Assembly (NCBI GenBank): GCA_031288515.1 | Contig: JAITRG010000214.1 | Span: 1-33,319 of the forward strand | Source of the DNA: Tannerellaceae bacterium | Lineage (GTDB): Bacteria > Bacteroidota > Bacteroidia > Bacteroidales > Tannerellaceae | Direction of reading: 5' to 3' | DNA: 33,319 bases | Shown: positions 25,503 to 33,319 of the stretch, piece by piece | How the letters are laid out: each line of letters begins with the position of its first letter | How positions within the stretch are numbered: the first letter of the stretch is position 1 | Position numbers and translations under genes: made by a program | Notes under the pieces: generated by a model | The model's input: only the letters and a program-made list of their open reading frames with translations | What the model was told of the DNA's origin: nothing | The model's database searches: none

Positions 25503-25685
25503 GATTCATGCGGGGAGCAAATTTTTCGTTTTGGGCTTCGCGAAATTTGCGCAAGTCTTGAAATTTTCATTTTAGCGTTTGCGGAATTTGCGCAAGTCTT
25601 AAATTTGTCGTTTTGGTATTTGCGGAATTTGCGCAAGTCTTAAAATTTTCGTTTTGGCGTTCGCATGAATCATGCGGGGAGTAAA
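25503..25685. repeat. 41-bp tandem repeats framed by a 19-bp direct repeat
   Basis: Units at 25519-25560 (42 bp), 25561-25600 (40 bp) and 25601-25641 (41 bp) share AAATTT, CGTTTTGG-like and GCGGAATTTGCGCAAGTCTT segments. A fourth, truncated unit starts at 25642. In the second and third units TTGCG faces CGCAA in a small dyad. The block is framed by GATTCATGCGGGGAGCAAA (25503-25521) and a 17/19 copy at 25667-25685. It lies in the 430-base gap between divergent pepT and the ABC operon. No gene is seen. Confidence 0.75.
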
Positions 25686-25752
25686 ATGTTTACCGGAGGT
25701 TTTTCCCGGAAATAAAAAACAGCGTATTACTGTATTAATCATAAGTAAATAG

Positions 25753-25760
25753 TACATTTG
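25753..25760 (+). promoter_or_regulatory. -7 box of the ABC/DUF3299 operon
   Basis: TACATTTG is an exact TAnnTTTG match 17 bases before the ATG at 25778, implying a very short leader. No TTTG is found at the -33 position. A Zur-like operator was not recognised by eye. Confidence 0.5.
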
Positions 25761-25777
25761 TTGAAATTTTATCGGTT

Positions 25778-26431
25778 ATGGAAGAAAAATGCCTCGTGAC
25801 AGAGAATATTCAATATTCATACAATCGGGATCATGTGTTCCGCTTCCCGGATATTTTGTGCGGGAAGGGAGAGCATTTACTCATCACAGGGCAGTCCGGC
25901 TGCGGGAAGACAACGCTGCTGCACCTCATAGCGGGTTTGCTGCGCCCGGACAGTGGCGCCGTTTATGTAAAGGGAAAAGATATTACCCGGTTAAAAAACA
26001 AAAGTCTGGACAGGCACAGGGGGCGGGAGATAGGCGTCGTGTTTCAAAGCCCTCATTTTATAAAATCGTTAACGGCCGAAGAGAATCTGCTGATGCCGGC
26101 CTGCCTCAACAGGCTGACGATAGACAAAGCCCGGCTTGACGATCTGTTCGGCACGCTGAACATCGCGCATTGCCGGCGCCGCCGGACAAACGAAATGAGC
26201 CAGGGCGAGCTGCAACGTCTCTCCATAGCCAGGGCGGTTATCAACAGGCCATCCCTTATACTTGCCGACGAACCCACGTCGAGCCTTGACGACGCGAACT
26301 GCCGGGAAGCCGTATCGCTGCTTCGCAGCCAGTCTGAAAAGCTGCAGGCCGGTTTGCTGATCGTAACGCACGACAGGAGGCTTATACCCGGTTTTTCCCG
26401 GATTATTCATTTAGAATCGCAGAAGATATGA
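25778..26431 (+). CDS. ABC transporter ATP-binding protein (LolD/MacB/Zrg type)
   Basis: A 217-residue ABC ATPase of the LolD/FtsE/MacB class. Walker A is GQSGCGKT (38-45), the Q-loop is VVFQSPHF, the signature is SQGEL (141-145, variant of LSGGQ), Walker B is LILADEP (160-166) and the switch His is 198 (VTHD). The last 4 bases overlap the permease start (ATGA), so the two are translationally coupled. Partners and order (ATPase, MacB/FtsX-like permease, DUF3299 protein) resemble the zinc-regulated ZrgBC / PA4064-PA4065 systems rather than lipoprotein release. Confidence 0.92.
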   Translation: MEEKCLVTENIQYSYNRDHVFRFPDILCGKGEHLLITGQSGCGKTTLLHLIAGLLRPDSGAVYVKGKDITRLKNKSLDRHRGREIGVVFQSPHFIKSLTAEENLLMPACLNRLTIDKARLDDLFGTLNIAHCRRRRTNEMSQGELQRLSIARAVINRPSLILADEPTSSLDDANCREAVSLLRSQSEKLQAGLLIVTHDRRLIPGFSRIIHLESQKI

Positions 26432-27747
26432 ATATCATACAGTTCAATTATAAACAGATAAAGAGCCGTCCGCTGTCTTCGGCTTTAAACGTCATCCTCT
26501 TTGCAACCGGCATTACCATTATCTCCCTGGTCTTTTTCCTCAGGGATTCTTTTGAAAACCAGTTAGACAGGAATGCCGCGGATATAGACCTCGTCGCAGG
26601 AGCGAAGGGAAGCCCTTTGCAGTTAATACTGTCGGGCATTTACCATATAGACTATCCCACCGGCAACATCGATTATGCCGAAGCGATGGAGCTAAGCCGG
26701 AACCCGTTAATAAAGCAGGCGATACCTCTTGCCCTCGGCGACAGCTACAAAGGCTTCCGTATAGCAGGCGCCGATACGGCCTATCCCGCCCTTTACAAAG
26801 GCCAACTGAAAGCCGGCAAGTTGTGGCAAAAGGATTTTGAAGTGACAATCGGCTCGAAAGTCGCTTCCAGAACAGGCCTTGCCCTCGGCGACACGTTCGC
26901 GGGCGTACACGGCATACACGGCCTGTCGGCAGAGCCGGATCATGCGCACGAAGACATGCTGTACACCGTTACCGGCGTCTTCAGGGAAACGGCAACCGTA
27001 CTTGATCAGCTAATCCTGACCAATATGGAAAGCGTATGGGCAATACATGCCGGCGAACACGACGGAGACGACGAACACGACGGAGACGAAGACCATGACG
27101 AACACGGCGACGCCGACCATGACGAAGACGGCGACCCTGACCACGCCGGCGACGAAGACCGCGACGAACACGGCGACCGCGCCGGCGACCCAGACCATGC
27201 CGGAAAGCCAAAAGAAATAACCGTCCTGCTGATTCAATATCAGAACCCGATGGGAGCAATTACCTTGCCGCGCCTCATCAATACGTCTACCCGTATGCAG
27301 GCCGCCTCGCCCGCGCAGGAAATAAACCGGCTATACTCCTTACTGGGGGTCGGGATACGGGCCTTAACGTATATAAGCGGGTTTATTATCCTTATTTCTG
27401 CGCTTGGCATTTTTATATCGCTGCTTGGTTCCCTGGAAGAAAGGAAATACGAGTTAGCCTTAATACGCGTTATGGGCGGAGGCCGGCTCCGGCTGTTTTC
27501 TTATCTGATTCTGGAAGGGATAAGCTTTGCCGTTCTCGGATATATGGCGGGATTTGCAATCAGCCGTGCGGCGATGTTTTTCCTGTCATCATACGCCGAC
27601 GCCAATTTTAATTATACGCTGCAGGGATGGGTGGCCTCAACGGACGTCTGCCTGCTGGCCGCTTCCCTGGGCATTGGCGTTGCCGCCGCCATACTGCCGG
27701 CCATTAAAGCGATGAATACCAATATCTCAAAAACATTAAACCAATGA
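26428..27747 (+). CDS. MacB/FtsX-like ABC permease with Asp/His-rich periplasmic segment
   Basis: A 439-residue permease. One N-terminal transmembrane helix (about 18-38) is followed by a large periplasmic domain and three C-terminal helices (about 310-335, 355-385 and 405-425), the FtsX/MacB layout. The periplasmic domain carries a low-complexity stretch at residues 207-260 (DNA 27046-27207) made almost only of His, Asp, Glu and Gly, with nine His in HxD/DxDH patterns. A shorter HGIHG...DHAHED cluster is at 161-175. Such segments bind divalent metals, typically zinc, and here occupy the role that a separate His-rich protein (ZrgA) plays in Vibrio. Both ends overlap their neighbours by 4 bases. 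The repetitive DNA is prone to length change. Confidence 0.88.
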   Translation: MNIIQFNYKQIKSRPLSSALNVILFATGITIISLVFFLRDSFENQLDRNAADIDLVAGAKGSPLQLILSGIYHIDYPTGNIDYAEAMELSRNPLIKQAIPLALGDSYKGFRIAGADTAYPALYKGQLKAGKLWQKDFEVTIGSKVASRTGLALGDTFAGVHGIHGLSAEPDHAHEDMLYTVTGVFRETATVLDQLILTNMESVWAIHAGEHDGDDEHDGDEDHDEHGDADHDEDGDPDHAGDEDRDEHGDRAGDPDHAGKPKEITVLLIQYQNPMGAITLPRLINTSTRMQAASPAQEINRLYSLLGVGIRALTYISGFIILISALGIFISLLGSLEERKYELALIRVMGGGRLRLFSYLILEGISFAVLGYMAGFAISRAAMFFLSSYADANFNYTLQGWVASTDVCLLAASLGIGVAAAILPAIKAMNTNISKTLNQ

Positions 27748-28196
27748 AAAGAACAGTTTATACAATCGTCCTCCTTTCGTGCTTTTGCCTGTCGAAAGCG
27801 CAGAAACCAGTTGACTGGCAGACATTGACCGACGTAACATGGAAACGCGCTTTCGTACAGTCGCTGGGCGGATATTACGACGTAGCCAGTTTTGGAGCCA
27901 GCCTTGAAGCCCTCAATAATAAGGAAATATCCATTAAAGGCTTTTATGTTCCCATCGATATGGAAGGAACCGTATTCGCCCTCTCAAAGTCGCCCTCCAG
28001 CACCTGTTTCTTTTGCGGCTCCGGCGGAATCGAAACGGTTATAGAGATAATGGTGAAAAAAGACCACAGAGAACTGAGGCGGATCAGAACCGATAAATAC
28101 ATCGAACTGAAAGGCGTACTGGCGCTCAACAGAGACGACCCCGACCACCTGATGTACCTGCTGAAAGACGCAGAACTGATACAGGTTATAAAATAA
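27744..28196 (+). CDS. exported DUF3299-like protein of the Zrg-type operon
   Basis: A 150-residue secreted protein with a signal peptide at 1-19 (ending LSKAQ). The mature part has the pattern of DUF3299 proteins: ISIKGFYVPIDMEG (63-75) followed by a hydrophobic strand, the C-F-F-C segment (Cys 88 and Cys 91, STCFFCGSGGIETVIEI) and a final VLALN...LMYLLKDAELI. In Pseudomonas (PA4066) and Vibrio similar proteins are the last members of a zinc-regulated ABC operon. The Cys pair could bind metal or form a disulfide. The start overlaps the permease stop (ATGA). The family call is by pattern and the metal link is by context. Confidence 0.72.
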   Translation: MKRTVYTIVLLSCFCLSKAQKPVDWQTLTDVTWKRAFVQSLGGYYDVASFGASLEALNNKEISIKGFYVPIDMEGTVFALSKSPSSTCFFCGSGGIETVIEIMVKKDHRELRRIRTDKYIELKGVLALNRDDPDHLMYLLKDAELIQVIK

Positions 28197-28232
28197 ACCT
28201 CTCTTAGCAATCATTTAATATATATATGTAAT

Positions 28233-31046
28233 ATGAAACAAATCTTATTCCTGAGCATCCTGAGTTCATTATTGATAGTGAGCGGATGTAAGTCTGACAA
28301 ACAGTCAAAAAGTTTCTCATTGCCCTGCGAGAAATATGTTCTCGGCAATGGCCTGGAAGTTGTCTTGCACCACGACGTTTCCGACCCGATTGTAGCTGTC
28401 GCCATCCAGTACCATGTAGGTTCCAACAGGGAAAAACCGGGCAAGACCGGATTTGCCCACTTCTTTGAACATATGCTGTTTCAGCGTTCCGAAAATCTGA
28501 AGCGAAACGCTTTCTTCAATAAGATAGACGATCTGGGAGGAAGTTTCAACGGAGGAACCTGGAAAGACGGCACGATTTACTACGAGGTAGTGCCCAATGA
28601 TGCACTCGAAAAGATACTGTGGATGGAGTCAGACCGCATGGGCTTCTTTATTAACACCGTCACGCAGGAAGGACTGGAAAGGGAGATAGACGTTGTTATC
28701 AACGAAAAACGGCAGGGAGTAGACAACAGGCCTTACGGGTTTACTAATGACGTTATCCACAGGGCGCTGTACCCCGAAGGACATCCGTACAGCTGGACCG
28801 TAATCGGGGATATCGCCGACCTGCAAGGAGCCACCGTGGATGACGTAAAAGAATTTTACTACCACTATTACGCGCCCAATAACGCCACGCTCGTTATTGC
28901 CGGCAATTTCAATAAGGAAGAAACCAGGCAATGGGTGGAAAAGTATTTCGGCGAAATAGCTTCGCGGGAGAGCGTAGAGAAGCTGCAGGTACAAATACCA
29001 GCGCTGGATAAGGAAATCAGGCTTTTCCACGAAGACAAGTTCGCCAATATGCCGGAACTTACACTCCTCTACCCGGCTCCGGAAATGTATAATAAAGAGG
29101 CTTACGCGTTGGATATTTTAGTAAAACTGTTGTCCGAAGGCAAAAAAGCGCCTCTTTATAAAGAAATTGTAGACAGGCAGAAACTGGCGCCTTCCATACG
29201 GATGTCCAACAATTCGATGGAAATAGCCGGCGAAATTTCGTTAACCGTCCGCGCCTTTCCGGGTAAATCGCTGAACGACGTATATGCCGCTATCCGGAAA
29301 GGACTGGAAGAATTTGAACAGGCCGGCATTAATCCCGAAGACTTGCAGCGTATCAAGAACATGAGCGAAACGCAGTTCTACCAGGGGATCGGTTCGGTTA
29401 TGAGCAAGGCCTTCCAGATAGCTTCGGCAAACGTATTCGGCGGGACTCCCGATAAGATGGTTTATGACGTCGACATGATGAACGCCGTTACGGCCGAAGA
29501 AGTGATGCAGGCTTACCAAACGTATATAAAAGGTAAACCCTGCGTAATTACCAGCTTTGTGCCGGCGGGGCAAACCGGCCTGGCGCTGGCTGAATCAGCG
29601 GTAGCGGTCGTAAAGGAAGAAAAACTGGAAAGCCAGTCGCTTAAATCGGAAGCCGGAGCTATCCGCGACGATGATTACGAACGGACGCCTTCCCAATTCG
29701 ACCGTAGCGCCGAACCGCCTTTCGGAACGCTGTCGGAAATCAGCCTGCCGGAAATATGGAAAAGCAGCCTTGCAAATGGCGTCCGGACGTATGGAATTGA
29801 GCAAAACGAGTTGCCGCTGGTTTACTTTGGCATAGTTATCCCGGCAGGCTCCGTAAGCGAAGCGAACGACAAAGCCGGACTGGCAAACCTAACCGCCCAA
29901 CTGTTACGCGAAGGAACAAAAAGCAAAACCCCCGAAGCGTTTGAAGATGCCATCCGGAATCTGGGAGCTTCGTTACAGATAGTTGCCGGACAGACAAACA
30001 CGGTCATTATCGGTAGTTGTTTAGCGAAAAATGTTCCCGCGCTGGCTGCCCTGATTAAAGAAGCGCTGACGGAACCCCGTTGGGATGAAAAGGAATTTGA
30101 ACGCCTGAAACAGCAAAACCTGGCTCGCCTGGAAGAAAACAAAGCCCAGCCGTCCGTTATCGCTTCCAACGTATTCAACCGGTTGCTGTTGGGCGATAAT
30201 GCTTTTGCCACGCCGGTTATCGGGAAAGCGGAAACGGTAAACAATATTACCATAGACGACGTGAAAAACTTCTACGCCGCTTACTATGGGCCGGAAAGCA
30301 GCAGCCTGTTAATCGCAGGCGATTACTCCCGGCAGGATACCGAACAGGCCTTTGCAGTATTGGCTGATAACTGGAAAGAGATAACGAACCAGCCGGTTGT
30401 CTTGCCAACGCTCCCCGAAGCGATACCGGGAGGCAAACTCTATTTTGTCGATTATCCCGGCGCCAAACAATCGGTTATTATGATTGGGAAAAGATCGATC
30501 AACCGCCTGTCGCCTGATTATTACCCGGCAGAAATCGCCAATTATAAATTGGGAGATGGCGCCGGTTCAGACCTTTTCAGGGTATTACGCCTTGAAAGGG
30601 GATATACCTATGGCGCCTATTCGTATTTCAACTCGTCTGAATACTACGGCTTGTTTACCGCCGGATCCAGCGTACAGACGTCCGTAACTAAAAATGCCAT
30701 CGAAATATTCAGAGACCTCATCTCGGGCTATGGCAATAGCTTTACCGACGAAAACCTGGAGACAACCCGCAATGCGTTGCTTCGCAAGCAGAGCGGCGAA
30801 TATGAAACCATCGGCTCACTGCTCCGTATCTTGCAGAACATTGTAATCACAGGCCTGCCCGAAGACTACATGAAACAGGAAGAGACGATACTGAAAAACA
30901 TCTCCACCGCACAGATAAAGGACGTCATAGCCAGGGAAATGAACTTCGGCGACATGATAATCGTTGTGGTAGGCGATGCGACAACGCAACTGCCGGCGCT
31001 AAAAGACATGGGCTTCGGAGCGCCCATCCTCGCCAGACAGGAATAG
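28233..31046 (+). CDS. M16-family zinc metalloprotease, two-domain lipoprotein
   Basis: A 937-residue periplasmic or outer-membrane protease of the insulysin/pitrilysin family. The signal peptide ends in a lipobox with Cys 19 (IVSGC). The N-terminal active half has the inverted zinc motif HFFEH (His 76, Glu 79, His 80) and the distal ligand Glu 158 in VVINEKRQG. The C-terminal half (from about residue 510) is a second M16 fold without the motif, as usual for fused M16 proteins. It begins 36 bases after the DUF3299-like gene with no clear promoter, so it is probably in that operon. It may degrade peptides in the periplasm. A terminator follows. Confidence 0.93.
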   Translation: MKQILFLSILSSLLIVSGCKSDKQSKSFSLPCEKYVLGNGLEVVLHHDVSDPIVAVAIQYHVGSNREKPGKTGFAHFFEHMLFQRSENLKRNAFFNKIDDLGGSFNGGTWKDGTIYYEVVPNDALEKILWMESDRMGFFINTVTQEGLEREIDVVINEKRQGVDNRPYGFTNDVIHRALYPEGHPYSWTVIGDIADLQGATVDDVKEFYYHYYAPNNATLVIAGNFNKEETRQWVEKYFGEIASRESVEKLQVQIPALDKEIRLFHEDKFANMPELTLLYPAPEMYNKEAYALDILVKLLSEGKKAPLYKEIVDRQKLAPSIRMSNNSMEIAGEISLTVRAFPGKSLNDVYAAIRKGLEEFEQAGINPEDLQRIKNMSETQFYQGIGSVMSKAFQIASANVFGGTPDKMVYDVDMMNAVTAEEVMQAYQTYIKGKPCVITSFVPAGQTGLALAESAVAVVKEEKLESQSLKSEAGAIRDDDYERTPSQFDRSAEPPFGTLSEISLPEIWKSSLANGVRTYGIEQNELPLVYFGIVIPAGSVSEANDKAGLANLTAQLLREGTKSKTPEAFEDAIRNLGASLQIVAGQTNTVIIGSCLAKNVPALAALIKEALTEPRWDEKEFERLKQQNLARLEENKAQPSVIASNVFNRLLLGDNAFATPVIGKAETVNNITIDDVKNFYAAYYGPESSSLLIAGDYSRQDTEQAFAVLADNWKEITNQPVVLPTLPEAIPGGKLYFVDYPGAKQSVIMIGKRSINRLSPDYYPAEIANYKLGDGAGSDLFRVLRLERGYTYGAYSYFNSSEYYGLFTAGSSVQTSVTKNAIEIFRDLISGYGNSFTDENLETTRNALLRKQSGEYETIGSLLRILQNIVITGLPEDYMKQEETILKNISTAQIKDVIAREMNFGDMIIVVVGDATTQLPALKDMGFGAPILARQE

Positions 31047-31070
31047 AAGATACTGCTTTTATTTTGCATA

Positions 31071-31107
31071 AAATAAGGAGGATTCTCAAAATCCTCCTTA
31101 TTTTTTT
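31071..31107 (+). terminator. strong rho-independent terminator after the M16 gene
   Basis: AAATAAGGAGGATT (31071-31084) pairs perfectly with AATCCTCCTTATTT (31090-31103) around a five-base loop and is followed by further T residues. It ends the ABC/DUF3299/M16 unit. Confidence 0.9.
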
Positions 31108-31156
31108 GTTACTTGCCCTTAAATAAGAATTTATACGTGTAATAACAACGCTCTGC

Positions 31157-31702
31157 ATGCCGGAAGAAGAAAATAAAGACAAATGGGCCCAGTTCATAGC
31201 TGGCGATAAGGAAGCATACGGCTGGATTTATCGAACCAATATTCAAGACCTTTATCGATATGGGTTGCGCTTTACCGCCAATACGGAATTAATAAAAGAT
31301 AGCGTCCAGGAAGTCTTTACCGCTATTTACAGAAACAGGAAACGCCTGCCTGTCCCCGATAATGTAAGCGTTTACCTTTTCGTTTCGCTAAAAAACAAGC
31401 TTATCAGAATGATGCAAAGGGAATCTTTCTATAAAGATGACGACCTGGAGTCTGTCCCTTTTTCATTAGAGCCAACGGTAGAAGAACAATATATAGAACA
31501 GGAAACGCAAAGCCTTCGGCAAAAACAGTTAAAAGAAATACTTTCACTTCTCTCGCCTCGCCAGCAGGAGATCATTTATTACCGTTATATTAAAGAATTA
31601 AGTCTGGATGAGATATGTTCAATCATGTCGCTCAACTACCAGTCCGCCCAGAATCTTATCCAGCGTTCACTGAAGAAAATACGGGAGGCATTCCCGCATT
31701 AA
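31157..31702 (+). CDS. ECF RNA polymerase sigma factor, second FecI-like system
   Basis: A 181-residue ECF sigma factor of the Bacteroidetes FecI/SigW type. Region 2 is at about 15-80 (GWIYRTNIQDLYRYGLRFT, LIKDSVQEVFTAIYRNRKRL). Region 4 is at about 125-178 (LSPRQQEIIYYRYIKELSLDEIC, then LNYQSAQNLIQRSLKKIREAF). It is co-directional with, and 166 bases upstream of, a FecR gene and the start of a SusC gene, the usual order. It should switch on that SusC locus when the receiver signals through FecR. It is not close in sequence to the sigma factor at 1335-1925. Confidence 0.92.
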   Translation: MPEEENKDKWAQFIAGDKEAYGWIYRTNIQDLYRYGLRFTANTELIKDSVQEVFTAIYRNRKRLPVPDNVSVYLFVSLKNKLIRMMQRESFYKDDDLESVPFSLEPTVEEQYIEQETQSLRQKQLKEILSLLSPRQQEIIYYRYIKELSLDEICSIMSLNYQSAQNLIQRSLKKIREAFPH

Positions 31703-31759
31703 TACGGGAGACAGGACAGGATTTTCACAGAAGCCGCAAGCGATGGAAGGAAACAGGGG

Positions 31760-31805
31760 TTAAAGCAGAAATAAAAAAACAGAGATTAAAGCAGAAATAA
31801 AAAAA
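31760..31805 (+). repeat. 26-bp tandem duplication
   Basis: TTAAAGCAGAAATAAAAAAA occurs at 31760-31779 and again, exactly, at 31786-31805, a period of 26. It lies between the sigma and FecR genes, without coding content, and looks like a recent slippage or duplication event. Confidence 0.8.
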
Positions 31806-31868
31806 GTTCAAAAGAAGCGAGTATATTTTGACGGCTGACGTATCCTGTGATAAACAACCCCTGGTTTT

Positions 31869-32948
31869 ATGAAGGATAACGATATCCATAGAAATGTAAA
31901 AGCTTTTATCTCGCAATTACTGCAAATGCAGCAAAAGGAAGCCTTCAGCGCCGAAGATGAAGACGTCTTGTGGAACCGGATTGAAAAAGCAAACCAGAAA
32001 TATACCAAAACAAAACGCGTCAGAATATACATTCTCTCTTCCGGAATAGCTGCATCTATTGCTGTGCTGGCCATCGCAGCGTGGAACTTCCAGCGCTGGC
32101 CGCAGGAAAAGGAAACGGATTATCTGTCCATTATAAATACGGAACCTCAGGAAAACCTGCCGTCGTCCAACATCCAGTTGTTATTATCTGAAAACCAACG
32201 GTTGTCACTGGATGGTAAAGAAGTGGAAATCGATTATCAGCAAGACGGGGATATAATCGTAAATGATGAAAAGCTCGACGTAAAAGAAGAAGAGGAAAAA
32301 ACGAAATTCAATCAATTAATTGTCCCGGCAGGCAAACGTTCGTTCCTGACATTGGCCGACGGCACAAAAATGTGGGTCAACTCTAATACCAGAGTCATTT
32401 ACCCGGTACAGTTCGCCAAAGGCAAACGGGAGATATTTGTTGAAGGGGAAACCTTTCTGGATGTAAACAGGAATGAAAAAATACCGTTTATCGTCAAAAC
32501 GCGAAAAATAGATGTTACGGTACTGGGAACCCAATTCAATGTGTCAACCGCCGACAATGGTTCTATTTCGGAGGTTGTGCTGGTAAGCGGAAAAGTAGAA
32601 GTAAAAACCAGTCTTAATAAAAAAAGTATCTTATACCCCAGCCAGCTATTTTCATATAATGCGTTAACGGATAAAAGTAATATCAAGGAAGTAGATATAT
32701 CCGGCTATGTAGCCTGGAAAGACGGCTATTATCAATTCCATCGGCAATCTCTGGACGTCGTTCTGAAAAGAATAAGTAAATTCTATGGGGCACAGATAGA
32801 ATGGGATGAAAACGTAAAGAAGTTAACCTGTAGCGGGAAATTAGACCTGAAAGACGACCTGGCAAGCGTATTGGAACTGTTGACAAAAGCCGCGCCGATT
32901 AAAATAAAGAAGCAAAACGAGATAATCCATATATATGTTAAACCTTAA
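31869..32948 (+). CDS. FecR-family anti-sigma factor, second system
   Basis: A 359-residue anti-sigma protein. The cytoplasmic part is residues 1-52, with one transmembrane helix at about 53-72 (IYILSSGIAASIAVLAIAAW). A Glu/Asp-rich linker contains a KLDVKEEEEKT segment. The FecR domain is at about 155-250 (LADGTKMWVNSNTRVIYPVQF, VEGETFLDVNRNEKIPF, VTVLGTQFNVS) and a C-terminal DUF4974-type domain at about 285-355 (SLDVVLKRISKFYGAQIEW). A TATATTTTG sequence at 31832-31840 resembles a -7 box with one extra base. It should pair with the sigma factor at 31157 and with the STN domain of the receptor at 33067. Confidence 0.93.
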   Translation: MKDNDIHRNVKAFISQLLQMQQKEAFSAEDEDVLWNRIEKANQKYTKTKRVRIYILSSGIAASIAVLAIAAWNFQRWPQEKETDYLSIINTEPQENLPSSNIQLLLSENQRLSLDGKEVEIDYQQDGDIIVNDEKLDVKEEEEKTKFNQLIVPAGKRSFLTLADGTKMWVNSNTRVIYPVQFAKGKREIFVEGETFLDVNRNEKIPFIVKTRKIDVTVLGTQFNVSTADNGSISEVVLVSGKVEVKTSLNKKSILYPSQLFSYNALTDKSNIKEVDISGYVAWKDGYYQFHRQSLDVVLKRISKFYGAQIEWDENVKKLTCSGKLDLKDDLASVLELLTKAAPIKIKKQNEIIHIYVKP

Positions 32949-32982
32949 AACGAGACAGCATGGGCCCATAAAATAAAAAAAA

Positions 32983-33014
32983 GGCCGGACAATACCGGAA
33001 ATATTGCCCAGGCC
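32983..33014 (+). terminator. hairpin between FecR and SusC genes
   Basis: The outer stem is GGCC (32983-32986) against GGCC (33011-33014) and the inner stem is CAATA (32990-32994) against TATTG (33002-33006). No U-tract follows, so it is more likely a weak terminator or an mRNA structure than a strong stop. Confidence 0.35.
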
Positions 33015-33066
33015 CAATTAAAATTAGTATAACTGTTTATTACTAACTTAAAATCAGTACAAAGGT

Positions 33067-33319
33067 ATGAAAAAAAACAATTGGTTTAGTCGCATAAAAA
33101 CTAAACATGAAAGATTAATACGCATAATGAAAGCCTGTTCTCTATTCCTGATCCTTAGCGCCGGGGCTTCATTTGCTATCGAGTCCTATTCGCAAAATAC
33201 GTACTTTACCCTGGAGGCGCGCAATCAAACAGTAAAGGAAGTATTTAAGACTGTTGAATCTTCCAGCGAATATATATTCTTTTATTTAGATGAAACATTG
33301 GACGTAAACCGTACGGTTT
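33067..33319 (+). CDS. SusC-family TonB-dependent receptor, N-terminal part (cut by right edge)
   Basis: An open frame from the ATG at 33067 to the window end, 84 codons. The long basic start (KKNNWFSRIKTKHERLIRIM) precedes a hydrophobic stretch (ACSLFLILSAGASFAI) and a cleavage-like region ending in SYSQ. These extended signal sequences are typical of SusC proteins with an STN domain. The STN domain has begun (YFTLEARNQTVKEVFKTVES, then YIFFYLDETLDVNRTV). The order sigma-FecR-STN receptor is the standard Bacteroidetes trans-envelope signalling cassette. Confidence 0.85.
   Translation, partial: MKKNNWFSRIKTKHERLIRIMKACSLFLILSAGASFAIESYSQNTYFTLEARNQTVKEVFKTVESSSEYIFFYLDETLDVNRTV

Noticed and set aside
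25519-25663. CRISPR-like repeats before the ABC operon
   Set aside because: The whole 41-bp unit repeats, leaving no unique spacer sequence.
25778-27747. Lipoprotein-release (LolCDE) or macrolide-export (MacAB) transporter
   Set aside because: The ATPase alone would allow it. However, no second permease or MacA-like adaptor is present, and the Asp/His-rich segment and DUF3299-like partner fit a Zrg-type metal system better.

Overview
The window looks like chromosomal DNA from the Bacteroidota, most likely the order Bacteroidales. The evidence is a SusC/SusD pair, a second SusC running off the right edge, two ECF sigma/FecR-type anti-sigma pairs, several exact Bacteroides-type -7 boxes (TAnnTTTG), and few Shine-Dalgarno-like sites. 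I cannot place it at genus level from the sequence alone.

Left region (1-8.7 kb): the C-terminal end of an IS66-family transposase, a Tat-exported TIM-barrel sugar isomerase-like protein, an ECF sigma gene on the minus strand, and a divergently transcribed FecR-like anti-sigma gene. A structured leader follows, then a SusC-type TonB-dependent receptor with an STN signalling domain and its SusD-like lipoprotein. This reads as a glycan or nutrient uptake locus under trans-envelope sigma/anti-sigma control, with unknown substrate. From 8.7 to 11.2 kb on the minus strand lies a large envelope protein with an MG2-like N-terminus and a TonB-plug domain but no beta-barrel. Its 5' end seems to be frameshifted, or it uses a TTG start.

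Gene-free region (11.2-12.4 kb): this is the most unusual part. A 189-bp segment bounded by 17-bp inverted repeats is followed by a 665-bp imperfect palindrome. The palindrome's core is ten degenerate 22-bp units, five in each orientation, meeting head to head at about 11,822. Outside the core, mirrored CTTTCAG/CTGAAAG boxes and 19-bp end repeats keep the same centre of symmetry.

Middle region (12.4-21.3 kb): a tripartite RND efflux operon (outer-membrane factor, membrane-fusion lipoprotein, HAE1-type pump) followed by a small PII-like gene. Next come an OmpR-type regulator whose receiver lacks the phosphoacceptor Asp, and a housekeeping group (ribosomal protein L25, peptidyl-tRNA hydrolase, S4-domain RNA-binding protein). 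On the minus strand is a tight operon pepT-gcvT-comB-Gfo/Idh oxidoreductase, which meets the S4 gene tail to tail with one base between the stop codons.

Right region (25.4-33.3 kb): a 41-bp tandem-repeat block separates pepT from a translationally coupled trio: ABC ATPase, MacB/FtsX-like permease with an Asp/His-rich periplasmic segment, and a DUF3299-like exported protein. The trio resembles the zinc-regulated Zrg-type systems of Vibrio and Pseudomonas. A full-length M16 zinc protease lipoprotein follows, then a strong terminator, and then a second ECF sigma-FecR-SusC cascade that leaves the window.
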